Positions 14,545-22,181 of a stretch of 30,999 nucleotides of DNA are shown here, piece after piece. This DNA is from DATLFS01 sp035540935 (GTDB lineage Bacteria > Actinomycetota > CADDZG01 > WHSQ01). The stretch's first letter is position 1. Every line of letters starts with the position of its first letter. A model generated the notes under the pieces. That model was not told the origin of the DNA. It saw nothing but the letters and a program-made list of their open reading frames with translations, and ran no database searches. The stretch lies in contig DATLFS010000086.1 of NCBI GenBank assembly GCA_035540935.1, positions 1 to 30,999 on the forward strand, given 5' to 3'. Made by a program: the position numbers and the translations under genes.

Positions 14545-15881
14545 CAGCGCCTCCCCCCGATCAGGATCTCCCCGGTCGCCGCCGGATCTGGCTCGCTCGC
14601 GCTCTGATGGCTGATCCGGAGCAGGAGACCGATCAAGATGAAGTTTGAGAGCAGGCTCGACCCGCCGTAGGACATGAACGGGAGCGTGATCCCGGTCAGC
14701 GGGAGGAGCCGGGTGACGCCGCCGAGGATGATGAAGGTCTGCACGCCGAGGATGACCGTGAGGCCCGCCGCGAGGAGCTGACCGAAGTCGTTGCGGGCGT
14801 GGAGCGCGATGCGAAGGCCGCGGGCGACCAAAAGGAGGAAGCTGACGAGCACGGCGGCCGTCCCGAGGAGGCCGAGTTCTTCGCCGATGACCGAGAAGAT
14901 GAAGTCCGTCGGCGCCTCGGGGATCAAGCCGGGTCGTCCCTGTCCCCAGCCGGTGCCGAACAAGCCGCCCGTAGCGAGCGCGAACAGGGATTGCACGATC
15001 TGGAACGACTGGTTCTGAATGAGGTCGGGGTTGAAGGCGTCGAGCCACACGCGGACGCGCACCTGCACGTGAGCGAAGACCTGATAGCCGATGTAGGCGC
15101 CGGCGAGGAAGAGCAGGAACCCGAATGCCATGTACACGAGGCGCGCGGTGGCGATGTAGAGCATCACGAGGAAGATCGAGAAGAACAACAGGCTCGATCC
15201 CAGGTCCTTCTCGTAGAACATCACGGCCAGACTGACCCCCCACATCACGAGCAGCGGCCCGAAGTGCTTGATGTCGGGAAGGTGGATGCCGGCGACGCGC
15301 CTCGAGGCGATGGCCAGCAGCTCCTTGCGCTCGGCCAGATAGGCGGCGAAGAAGATCACCAGGCAGAGCTTGGCGATCTCCCCCGGCTGGAACGACATCC
15401 CGCCGATCCGGATCCACAGCCGCGCTCCGTTGATCTCGGTCCCGAGAGGCGTCGCCGGAAGGAGCAAGAGCCCGAGGCCGGTGAAGCCGAGCACGTACTT
15501 GTAGCGGGCGAGGACGCGGTAGTCGGGGAGCAGGAGGAGCGTTGCGATGAAGCACGCGATGCCGACGACGGTCCACGTCACCTGTGCCGGTGCCAGCTCC
15601 TCCGGGGCGAGCCGGAAGATCGCCGCGAGACCGATCGCGTTCAGCGCCGCGGCGAGCGGCAAGATCAACGGATCGCCGGCGCGTGAGCTGCGTCGCACGA
15701 TCACGTGCGTGACCGCGTAGCAGACGACGAGTGCTATCGCGAACGGCATCGCCGAGCCCGCATCGCCCGCATCCTGTGCCACCGCGACGAGCGCTAGGGC
15801 TGTTCCGCCGACTATGAGCGCGAGAACGAGGAGCGACAGCTCGGTGTTGCGGCGCGCCGCACTTACCTGCGCCACCGTCAC
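14544..15881 (-). CDS. rodA: FtsW/RodA/SpoVE-family peptidoglycan polymerase
   Basis: The 445-residue integral membrane SEDS protein polymerises lipid II into glycan strands. It has about ten to twelve hydrophobic segments and the family signatures: GARLWIRIGGMSFQPGEIAKL begins at 152, EKDLGSS contains Asp226 (the conserved acidic catalytic residue), PTDFIFSVIGEELG spans 324-337 and LTGITLPFMSYGGSS spans 395-409. Its cognate class B transpeptidase is the pbpA gene directly downstream. The GTG at 15879-15881 overlaps the pstP stop (GTGA). By synteny with the mycobacterial cluster rodA is the usual symbol, although the sequence alone does not separate RodA from FtsW. Confidence 0.93.
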   Translation of the reverse strand: MTVAQVSAARRNTELSLLVLALIVGGTALALVAVAQDAGDAGSAMPFAIALVVCYAVTHVIVRRSSRAGDPLILPLAAALNAIGLAAIFRLAPEELAPAQVTWTVVGIACFIATLLLLPDYRVLARYKYVLGFTGLGLLLLPATPLGTEINGARLWIRIGGMSFQPGEIAKLCLVIFFAAYLAERKELLAIASRRVAGIHLPDIKHFGPLLVMWGVSLAVMFYEKDLGSSLLFFSIFLVMLYIATARLVYMAFGFLLFLAGAYIGYQVFAHVQVRVRVWLDAFNPDLIQNQSFQIVQSLFALATGGLFGTGWGQGRPGLIPEAPTDFIFSVIGEELGLLGTAAVLVSFLLLVARGLRIALHARNDFGQLLAAGLTVILGVQTFIILGGVTRLLPLTGITLPFMSYGGSSLLSNFILIGLLLRISHQSASEPDPAATGEILIGGRR

Positions 15882-17098
15882 TGCCCCCGGGAACCGGCGG
15901 GCACTCGGGCCTCGAGATTCGCCACGGTGTCCTGGGCGTCGGCCAACGAGTCGACTTTGATCCCTTCACGGAGGTCGTCGTGCAGATAGTCGGGAAGATC
16001 GGCGAGCCGGAGTGAGGTCGTCTCCTCCGGATCCGAGAGGGTCATGCCGCCCACCGTCTCCGGGCGACCCCGGAAGATCGTGACGGTCCCGGTCTCGTCG
16101 ACCCCGACGTACCAGGAGTTCGCGAGCGAATAACGGGCTCCCCCGTAGAGGGCCGCGACGAGCAGGAGGAGGAGGAAGAGCGACAGCGCAACGCGCCGCC
16201 ACGGCCTTCGCGGCGCGTCGATCACCTCCGGCGCACGTGAGCTTTCTCGCGGTGCCCGCGGTGCGGGCTCGACCACGTCCACCACCCCGGTCGGCACCGC
16301 CGGCGCCGCCTCCGGAGGTTCGGGCCGTGCGGGTACGGGCGGCGTGGCTCCGGCTGCGGCGTGCGTGTCCGCGCCGCGGCTCGCCACCGAGTCGCCGATC
16401 GCCAGCACGACGACCGTGACGTTGTCCTCTCCACCCGCATCCAGTGCCAGGTCGACCAGACGGTCGGCCGCGGTCTGCGGATCCTGCTCCTTTCGCAGCA
16501 CAGCGGCGATGTCGTCGTTGGAGATCATCGAGGAGAGCCCGTCCGAGCAGATGAGCACGCGGTCGCCGTCCTCCAGATTGACGGTCGAGAGGTCGACGTC
16601 CACCTCGCTGTCGACGCCGAGCGCGCGCGTGATGATGCTCCGCTGCGGATGTCGTTCCGCCTCCTGCTCGGTCAGTCGCCCCTCGCGCACCATGCGACCC
16701 ACGAGTGTGTGGTCCTCAGTCAGTTGCTCCAACGAGCCATCCCGGAAGAGATAGGCGCGCGAATCCCCGACGTGCGCGATGTGGGCGCGCCCGTCGTCGA
16801 GCATCAACAGGGTGCACGTCGTCCCCATGCCATGCAGCGAGTTGTCGTCCTCGGCGCGGCTGAAGATCGCGCTGTTGGCCTCGCGCAACATCTGCGCGAG
16901 CGTCTCCGGGTTCGCCGCGTCGGCGTCACTCAAGCGGTTGGTGATGACGTCGACCGCGGTCGAGGAGGCGACATCGCCGGCCAGATGACCACCCATGCCG
17001 TCGGCGACCGCGAACAGAGGCTCCTCGACCAGGTAGGAGTCTTCGTTGCCCTTGCGGACCCGGCCCGTGTCGGTGCGGGCGCCCCAGGCTGCGTTCAC
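15878..17098 (-). CDS. pstP: PP2C-type Ser/Thr protein phosphatase PstP
   Basis: The 406-residue protein has a cytoplasmic PP2C domain (~1-237) with metal-binding motifs NED (Asp20), VADGMGGH (Asp33), VGDSRAYL, CSDGLS (Asp186) and GEDNVTVVV (Asp225). A Pro/Ala-rich linker leads to a membrane helix (~302-322) and a short outside domain of about 84 residues, as in PstP. It removes phosphate from PknA, PknB and their substrates and is the expected partner phosphatase in this cluster. The GTG at 17096-17098 overlaps the fhaB stop as GTGA, so translation is probably coupled. Confidence 0.95.
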   Translation of the reverse strand: MNAAWGARTDTGRVRKGNEDSYLVEEPLFAVADGMGGHLAGDVASSTAVDVITNRLSDADAANPETLAQMLREANSAIFSRAEDDNSLHGMGTTCTLLMLDDGRAHIAHVGDSRAYLFRDGSLEQLTEDHTLVGRMVREGRLTEQEAERHPQRSIITRALGVDSEVDVDLSTVNLEDGDRVLICSDGLSSMISNDDIAAVLRKEQDPQTAADRLVDLALDAGGEDNVTVVVLAIGDSVASRGADTHAAAGATPPVPARPEPPEAAPAVPTGVVDVVEPAPRAPRESSRAPEVIDAPRRPWRRVALSLFLLLLLVAALYGGARYSLANSWYVGVDETGTVTIFRGRPETVGGMTLSDPEETTSLRLADLPDYLHDDLREGIKVDSLADAQDTVANLEARVPAGSRGQ

Positions 17099-17556
17099 TT
17101 CCGGAGCTCCAGGACGGTCTTGCCGATCTTCACCCTGTCTCCGCGCGTCACCTTCGTAGGCGAGGTGATCCTCCTTCGGTTCACGTACGTGCCGTTGGTC
17201 GAGCCCATGTCTTCGACCACCACCCCATCATCGTTGGTGAAGATGCGCGCGTGCATCTGTGAGACGTAACTGTCGTCGAGCACGATCTGGCACTTCTCGG
17301 CGCGGCCGATCGTGAGCTCGTCTTTGATCGGGAACGACTTCCCCTTGTGCGCTTCGCCTTCGACCACCGTCACTTTGGTGGCCGTCTTGCTGCGCTTCGC
17401 CGGCGGGCGTGCAGGCGTCGGCGCCGGAGCCGCCCTGACCGAGCGCGTCTGCTGCGGCCGGAGCTCGACCCATACCGCACGGACCGCACGCGCCACGAAG
17501 ATGTAGAGGACCGCGAGGAAGACGTACTTGAGCAGATCGAGGACGAGGATGGGCAC
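17095..17556 (-). CDS. fhaB: FHA-domain protein FhaB (FipA-like)
   Basis: The 153-residue protein has one N-terminal membrane helix (~6-27), a Pro/Ala-rich linker and a C-terminal forkhead-associated domain (~62-153). FHA phosphothreonine-binding residues are present: GR at 84-85, SQMHARI (Ser99/His102) and GSTNGTYVN (Asn121). In mycobacteria FhaB/FipA bridges FtsZ and FtsQ in a PknA-dependent way. The start is a GTG at 17554-17556, one base after the fhaA stop. The neighbouring PknA, PknB and PstP would set the phosphorylation state of its partners. Confidence 0.93.
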   Translation of the reverse strand: MPILVLDLLKYVFLAVLYIFVARAVRAVWVELRPQQTRSVRAAPAPTPARPPAKRSKTATKVTVVEGEAHKGKSFPIKDELTIGRAEKCQIVLDDSYVSQMHARIFTNDDGVVVEDMGSTNGTYVNRRRITSPTKVTRGDRVKIGKTVLELRK

Positions 17557-17557
17557 G

Positions 17558-18331
17558 TCAACCGGCCTTCGTCTCGAACACCAGCTCGGTCGTGCCCAAG
17601 CCGATGCGGTCGCCGCTCTTGAGCTCGTGCTCTGTGGCGAGCTTCCCGTTCACGGTCGTGCCGTTGGTCGAGTCCAGGTCCGCGACGATCCACTTGCCGC
17701 CGTTGCGTCGCAGCTCCGCGTGACGCCGCGAAACGTTGGCGTCGCTCAGCACCACGTCGTTGGTCGAGAGCCTTCCGATGGTCACAGGCGCACGCGTGAC
17801 GCGAACGCGATCCCGCTCGCGGCCGCGTTCGTCGAGGACCACCAACTCCGCTGCGCCAACGGCAGGGGGCGCGTCGCCACCGCCGACGGAGATCGCCCGG
17901 GTGGCGCTCGGATCGTCCGATTGCGGCTGGCGGGTCGACACGCTGGGCGCGCCGGCGCCTGCGTCCGCCGCCAGTGACGCCTCGACCCGGTACTCGCCCT
18001 TCTTCATCTCCTGGTCCTCGACGAAGGCGATCCGGGGCATGCCCATGAGGTTCCAGCGGTTCTCCTTGGCGGCCTGGATGACGAGTTCCGAGAACTCCCG
18101 CTCGAGGCCGGCCTGCATCTGCGCGAAACGCGAGTGGTCGTCGGGCCCCATGTGGACGCGGAAGTCGTTGGGGGCGTAGACGCGGCTGACGGAGACGGTC
18201 TTGTTCTCGCCCATCTCGCGCAGGATGCGGCGGCCGACCTCCACGGGCTGAAGCCCCGACCGGAAGACCTTCGTGAAGAAGCCCTCGACGAGGCCCTCCA
18301 GCCGTTGCTCGATGCTCTTCACCACCCCCAT
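17558..18331 (-). CDS. fhaA: FHA-domain protein FhaA with N-terminal DUF3662 domain
   Basis: The 257-residue protein has the two-part FhaA layout. The N-terminal DUF3662/FhaA_N domain (~1-118) includes GFFTKVFRSGLQPVEVGRRI and VYAPNDFRVHMGPDD. A linker is followed by a C-terminal FHA domain (~161-257) with TIGRLSTNDVVL, SRRHAEL and DSTNGTTVNG, carrying the phosphothreonine-binding Arg187, Ser201, His204 and Asn223. The linker is much shorter than in mycobacterial FhaA (about 500 residues in total). In mycobacteria it binds phosphorylated MurJ (MviN) and restrains peptidoglycan synthesis. It is the first gene of the minus-strand operon; a CATAAT box lies 8 bases before the ATG and there is no clear ribosome-binding site. 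Confidence 0.94.
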   Translation of the reverse strand: MGVVKSIEQRLEGLVEGFFTKVFRSGLQPVEVGRRILREMGENKTVSVSRVYAPNDFRVHMGPDDHSRFAQMQAGLEREFSELVIQAAKENRWNLMGMPRIAFVEDQEMKKGEYRVEASLAADAGAGAPSVSTRQPQSDDPSATRAISVGGGDAPPAVGAAELVVLDERGRERDRVRVTRAPVTIGRLSTNDVVLSDANVSRRHAELRRNGGKWIVADLDSTNGTTVNGKLATEHELKSGDRIGLGTTELVFETKAG

Positions 18332-18339
18332 GAGGCCCG

Positions 18340-18345
18340 ATTATG
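18340..18345 (-). promoter_or_regulatory. Candidate -10 box CATAAT of the fhaA operon
   Basis: CATAAT on the minus strand lies eight bases before the fhaA ATG and could drive a nearly leaderless transcript of the seven-gene operon fhaA to pknB. It differs from consensus at one base. Confidence 0.4.
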
Positions 18346-18373
18346 CCCGCACCGGTGCCCGTCACCCGCTTGA

Positions 18374-18379
18374 TAGCCT
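18374..18379 (+). promoter_or_regulatory. Candidate -10 box TAGCCT for tRNA-Leu
   Basis: TAGCCT fits TAnnnT, 32 bases before the mature tRNA 5' end, leaving a precursor leader of roughly 25 bases. No convincing -35 was found. Confidence 0.3.
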
Positions 18380-18411
18380 CTAGCCCTTGCCGCTGCGCCT
18401 GGACGCGGCAT

Positions 18412-18494
18412 GGGCGAGTGGTGGAATGGCAGACACGCTGGCTTCAGGTGCCAGTGCTCGCAAGAGCGTGGGGGTTCAAATCCCCCCTCGCCCA
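18412..18494 (+). tRNA. tRNA-Leu (anticodon CAG)
   Basis: The 83-base sequence folds as a class II tRNA. The acceptor stem pairs GGGCGAG with CTCGCCC. The anticodon arm CTGGC-TTCAGGT-GCCAG has anticodon CAG at 18445-18447. A long variable arm (GCTC-GCAA-GAGC) and a T arm GGGGG-TTCAAAT-CCCCC follow. The discriminator base is A, as expected for leucine. CCA is not encoded. Its place beside fhaA matches the tRNA-Leu next to fhaA in mycobacteria. Confidence 0.97.
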
Positions 18495-18568
18495 CATGAT
18501 GTCGCGCGAATCGGAACTGTTGCCGTGGCGCATCTTGGAGGCCGTCGGCGGGCGGAGTCGCTCTCGAG

Positions 18569-19378
18569 CTACTTGAGCAGGATCGTCGTGGCTCTCAGGC
18601 CGTCGTAGGTGAACACGGTCGAGCCATCGGGGATCCCTGTGGGGCTTCCGCTCATTTCGGCGAGGGCGCTGTCGGCGGGTGTTTCGAGAAACGCGGGTCC
18701 CGAGCTGTACCTCTCTCCCGTCGGCATGGGATACACCGTCACTGCCAGCCCCTTCTTGCCCTGGTGCCAGAAGTTGCTGGCCCGCGGGAAGTAATAGGCC
18801 GTGCCAACGATCCGAGTGTTCGTAAAGGAATAGGGGACGCGCTTCCACGGCACGCCGGTCTCGACCTCGGCATCCGACGGCGTCTCCAGGGTGGCGTCGG
18901 GGACCAATCCGCCGTCGACACCTACCTTGGCCATCACCTTGCGCAGTGCGGGGGCATCGGTGAGATGCCATACCTGGTAGTACTGGTGAGCAGAAGCAGC
19001 GGCGGCTCCAAGCTCGTTCAACCTCTCGGGGTCCTCTATGTAGATCCCTACCTCACTGAAGATCGTCGGGCCGACGGATTTGCCGTTCACCACGGCGCCT
19101 TCGCAGCGGGTGATCAAGATCATCAGCTCGCTTAGCCCCGGCCATACCTCTCTGGGCGTGAATCCCTCAGGAAGGTAGGGAGCGAGGGCACTCGGCGGCC
19201 GGAGGAAGACATTCTCGGTTTCGGTGCAGCTCGTGCCTTCGAAGGTCCCGGCAGGTCTGGGTGTCGCGCCGGCGCTGCCGGTCGTGACCATGACTGCGAC
19301 GGCCGCCGCCCCGGTGAGCACCCGGATCGATATACGGCCTCCCCTCGCGCGCCCGCTCCGTGCCGTCGAAGATCCCAT
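18569..19378 (-). CDS. Secreted protein of unknown function
   Basis: The product is about 269 residues with a twin-basic N-terminus, a hydrophobic signal segment (VLTGAAAVAVMVTTGSAGA) and a mature domain including APYLPEGFTPREVWPGLSEL, ITRCEGAVVNGKSV and GTAYYFPRASNFWHQGKKGL. Two cysteines (SCTETEN and TRCEGA) could form a disulfide once exported. The LPEGF...C pattern faintly recalls acetoacetate-decarboxylase-like folds, but I would not assign a function. The ATG at 19376-19378 is preferred because a purine-rich GGGGGCGGA lies just upstream and the signal sequence follows; an upstream start in the same frame is possible. It lies downstream of chrA on the same strand, 139 bases away. Confidence 0.75.
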   Translation of the reverse strand: MGSSTARSGRARGGRISIRVLTGAAAVAVMVTTGSAGATPRPAGTFEGTSCTETENVFLRPPSALAPYLPEGFTPREVWPGLSELMILITRCEGAVVNGKSVGPTIFSEVGIYIEDPERLNELGAAAASAHQYYQVWHLTDAPALRKVMAKVGVDGGLVPDATLETPSDAEVETGVPWKRVPYSFTNTRIVGTAYYFPRASNFWHQGKKGLAVTVYPMPTGERYSSGPAFLETPADSALAEMSGSPTGIPDGSTVFTYDGLRATTILLK

Positions 19379-19460
19379 CTCGTCCGCCCCCTCTACCGCC
19401 GTCCCCAGCACATGCATCATCCGGGTGGGAGGCGTCGCGAACAAGGTGGAAACCTAGAAT

Positions 19461-19483
19461 TTTGGGGGCCAGCGGGACCCAAA
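19461..19483 (-). terminator. Possible weak terminator after chrA
   Basis: TTTGGG (19461-19466) and CCCAAA (19478-19483) can pair across an 11-base loop. On the minus strand the stem is followed by ATTCT, a poor U-tract. It lies 35 bases past the chrA stop. Confidence 0.35.
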
Positions 19484-19517
19484 CCCTGTCGCAAGTTCAT
19501 CCCGCGCCGATGAGTGA

Positions 19518-20891
19518 TCAGGCGAGCAGACGGGCGGCCAGGCCGGCCGCGGCGCAGCCACCGATCACCCACAGGACGCTCACACGAAAGCGCCACAGCG
19601 CGACGAAGGCTGCGAGCGCGAGAGATAGGGCGACGGGATCGAGCGAGGACCATTCGGGCCGCGGGAACGTCATCTTCAGCACCTCGGCCCGACGCACCTC
19701 GGCGAAGAGCGCGACCACGCCGAAGGCCACCGCCAGGTTGAGGATGACGCCCACGACGGACGCAGTGACGGCGGAGAGTGCTCCCGTGAGCGCGCGGTTG
19801 TCTCGCAGCCGTTCGATGAACGGCGCGCCGAGCAAGATCCAGAGGAAGCAGGGCGCGAACGTCGCCCATACCGCGACCGTCGCGCCGAGAAGGCCCGCCG
19901 TCAGCGGGTCGAGGTCGCCCGGGAAGCGGTAGGCGCCGAGGAAGCCCACGAACTCCGTCACCATGATGAGCGGCCCCGGCGTCGATTCGGCGAGGCCGAG
20001 ACCCGTCACCATCTGACCCGGCTCGAGCCAGCCGAAGTCTTGCACTGCGGCCTGGTTGATGTAGGCGAGCACCGCGTAGGCGCCGCCGAACGTGACCATC
20101 GCGGCCTGACTGAAGAACACGGCTTCGCGGCTCAAGGTGTCGCCGGTTCCGCGCCACGCGATCACCAGCAGCAGCGGTATCCACCACACGACGAGGCCCA
20201 CGAGCAGGACGCGCAGCGTTCGAAGCCAGGAAGCGTGGCGCTCCTCCACCTCGTCCCGGTCGCCGAGGATCGTGCCGGAGTCGTCTTCGGCGGTGTGCTC
20301 CGGCATCCGGAACGAGCCGGGGGCGATCCGTGACCCGACCAGCCCGAGGAGGCCGGCGCCGAGCACTATCAGCGGGAACGGGATCTTGACGAGGAAGATC
20401 GCGACGAAGGCGGCGGCCGCGATCGTCACCAAGGCAGGATTGCGCAGCGCCCTCGACCCGACGCGCACGACCGCAACCGCAACGAGCCCGATAACTGCGG
20501 CGCGCAGGCCGTAGAAGATCGCGGCGATCCATGCCACATCTCCGTGCACGACGTAGGCCCACGACAGGCCGAGGATGAGGAAGAAGGCCGGCAGGACGAA
20601 GAGGATCCCGGCCGCGATGCCCCCGAGCGTCCCGTTCAGGAGCCAGCCGACGTAGATGGCGAGCTGCTGGGCCTCGGGCCCCGGCAGGAGCATGCAGTAG
20701 TTGAGGGCGTGCAGGAAGCGGCGGTTGCCTATCCACCTCTTGCGTTCGACCAGCTCGTCGTGCATGAGGGAGATCTGACCGGCGGGCCCGCCGAAGTTGA
20801 TGAAGCCGAGCCGCGCCCAGTAGCGGAGAGCTTCCCTCAGGGGAACGTGATGCGGCGTGCCCGAAGGGGCGGCCGCGCTGGGCCTCTGCAC
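19518..20891 (-). CDS. chrA: ChrA-family chromate transporter
   Basis: The 457-residue membrane protein has the duplicated architecture of long-chain ChrA. The first half carries RLGFINFGGPAGQI, HDELVERKRW and the MLLPGPEAQQLAIYVGW signature. The second carries AMVTFGGAYAVLAYINQ and the matching LGLAESTPGPLIMVTEFVGF. About ten to twelve hydrophobic segments are visible. ChrA proteins are secondary transporters that export chromate; the real substrate here is unproven, and no chrB-type regulator is nearby. The GTG at 20889-20891 is chosen because a TATAAG box stands six bases upstream (leaderless pattern) and the family core begins some 20 residues later. The frame stays open upstream without ChrA-like sequence. 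Confidence 0.9.
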   Translation of the reverse strand: MQRPSAAAPSGTPHHVPLREALRYWARLGFINFGGPAGQISLMHDELVERKRWIGNRRFLHALNYCMLLPGPEAQQLAIYVGWLLNGTLGGIAAGILFVLPAFFLILGLSWAYVVHGDVAWIAAIFYGLRAAVIGLVAVAVVRVGSRALRNPALVTIAAAAFVAIFLVKIPFPLIVLGAGLLGLVGSRIAPGSFRMPEHTAEDDSGTILGDRDEVEERHASWLRTLRVLLVGLVVWWIPLLLVIAWRGTGDTLSREAVFFSQAAMVTFGGAYAVLAYINQAAVQDFGWLEPGQMVTGLGLAESTPGPLIMVTEFVGFLGAYRFPGDLDPLTAGLLGATVAVWATFAPCFLWILLGAPFIERLRDNRALTGALSAVTASVVGVILNLAVAFGVVALFAEVRRAEVLKMTFPRPEWSSLDPVALSLALAAFVALWRFRVSVLWVIGGCAAAGLAARLLA

Positions 20892-20897
20892 GCCGTA

Positions 20898-20903
20898 CTT
20901 ATA
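20898..20903 (-). promoter_or_regulatory. Candidate leaderless chrA -10 box TATAAG
   Basis: TATAAG on the minus strand ends six bases before the GTG start of chrA; no ribosome-binding site is visible. Confidence 0.5.
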
Positions 20904-20996
20904 GCCGTTGTCGCTCCACGAGCGCCCCTTCCGGCTGCGGGGCAGCAGGTGTAAAGTGCGCCCGCCGCAGGGGGAGGCGGATCGCGGGACCGGGGA

Positions 20997-21024
20997 TTGC
21001 GTTGTACGACCGCTGTAGTAGGCT
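20997..21024 (+). promoter_or_regulatory. Candidate promoter of the oligopeptide ABC transporter operon
   Basis: TTGCGT (20997-21002) and TAGGCT (21019-21024) are spaced by 16 bases and fit -35 and actinobacterial -10 elements. A GCCCGC/GCGGGC inverted repeat (21035-21040, 21065-21070) in the predicted leader could fold upstream of the GGGGAG ribosome-binding site. Confidence 0.4.
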
Positions 21025-21092
21025 GCCGACGTTCGCCCGCGGTGCGATGGCTGAGGTACCCGTGGCGGGCGGGGGAGATATCGGGGAGTCCT

Positions 21093-22079
21093 TTGGCACA
21101 GAGTGCTACTGATTTCACCATCGGATCGCCGATGCCCGGCGGGCCGCACGAAGGTGGGGATGTAGCAGGCCCCGCCGTTCAGGCACGCACGCCGCGCCAG
21201 ATCTTCTGGGCGCGCTTCAAGCAGGACAAGTTGGCGCTGTTCGGCGCCGGGCTCGTCATCTTCATGATCGTCATCGCGCTTCTCGCGCCGCTCGCCGAGG
21301 CATTCACCGGTCACCAGTACGACGAGCAGTTCCGCGGGGTTCCCGCCGAGGGCGGCATGCTGAACGATTTCGGGACGCCTATCGGGCCGCAGCTCGACCG
21401 CAAGTTCTATTTCGGGGCCGACAGCCTCGCCCGCGACCTCTTCGTGCGCGTTCTGTACGGCGCCCGCACGTCTCTCCAGATCGCCATCATCGCGACCGGC
21501 TTCGAGATCGCGATCGGGGTGTTCATGGGGATGCTCGCCGGCTATCTCCGCGGCTGGGTCGACACCGTTGTCTCGCGCCTTATCGACCTGATCTTGTCGA
21601 TCCCCTTCCTCTTGCTCGCCATCGCTCTGTCGGTCTCGTACGGAGGAAGCAAGGGGCTCGTCGTGACCGTGATCGTCTTCTTCGGCTGGCCCTATATCGC
21701 GCGGATCGTCCGCGGCCAGGTTTTGTCTCTGCGCGAGTCGCAGTTCGTGGAAGCGGCGCTGTCGCTGGGCGCGCCGACGCGCTGGGTGATGGCGCGCGAA
21801 CTGCTGCCGAACCTCATCGCTCCCGTCATCGTCTACGGGACTTTGATCATCCCGACGAACATCCTCATCGAGAGCGCGCTCAGCTTCCTCGGGGTGGGGA
21901 TCCAGGAGCCGACCGCGTCGTGGGGAAAGATGCTGTCCGACGCGACCGGATACATCATCTACGGTGCTGCCTGGTGGTACATGGTGTTCCCCGGCCTCTT
22001 CCTCTTCCTCACCGTTCTCGGCTTCAACCTTCTCGGCGATGGCTTGCGCGATGCACTCGATCCGAAGACCAGAGGGTGA
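21093..22079 (+). CDS. Oligopeptide ABC transporter permease, DppC/OppC type
   Basis: The product is about 328 residues. It has a first membrane helix at LALFGAGLVIFMIVIALLAP, a periplasmic-side loop including FYFGADSLARDLFVRVLYGAR, and a five-helix permease core. The EAA loop that docks on the ATPases is ESQFVEAALSLGAPTRWVMARELLPN. These are DppC/OppC features (N-terminal OppC_N plus BPD_transp_1). It forms the channel with the DppB-type permease two genes downstream. The start is uncertain: the TTG at 21093 has GGGGAG four bases upstream; an ATG at 21132 would shorten it by 13 residues. It is first in the operon, ahead of the binding-protein gene, which is not the usual order. Confidence 0.9.
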   Translation: MAQSATDFTIGSPMPGGPHEGGDVAGPAVQARTPRQIFWARFKQDKLALFGAGLVIFMIVIALLAPLAEAFTGHQYDEQFRGVPAEGGMLNDFGTPIGPQLDRKFYFGADSLARDLFVRVLYGARTSLQIAIIATGFEIAIGVFMGMLAGYLRGWVDTVVSRLIDLILSIPFLLLAIALSVSYGGSKGLVVTVIVFFGWPYIARIVRGQVLSLRESQFVEAALSLGAPTRWVMARELLPNLIAPVIVYGTLIIPTNILIESALSFLGVGIQEPTASWGKMLSDATGYIIYGAAWWYMVFPGLFLFLTVLGFNLLGDGLRDALDPKTRG

Positions 22080-22181
22080 CGAAAGGGGGATGCACTTTTT
22101 CTAAGGAAGCTCGATAGGACGGCCCCAGGGGGCTTCGCAACACGGCAGTACGTTCTGTAGGCAAGTAAGGGAGGAGAGCAC

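Noticed and set aside
14545..15969. N-terminal extension of the pbpA frame
   Set aside because: Arg/Pro/His-rich shadow of the ftsW/rodA gene; the membrane anchor of PbpA begins at the ATG at 14544.
18412..18608. Reading frames through the tRNA-Leu
   Set aside because: They overlap a complete tRNA fold and have no protein-like features.
20892..21314. N-terminal extension of the chrA frame by 141 codons
   Set aside because: It crosses the promoter region and the 5' end of the permease gene, and has no ChrA-like sequence.
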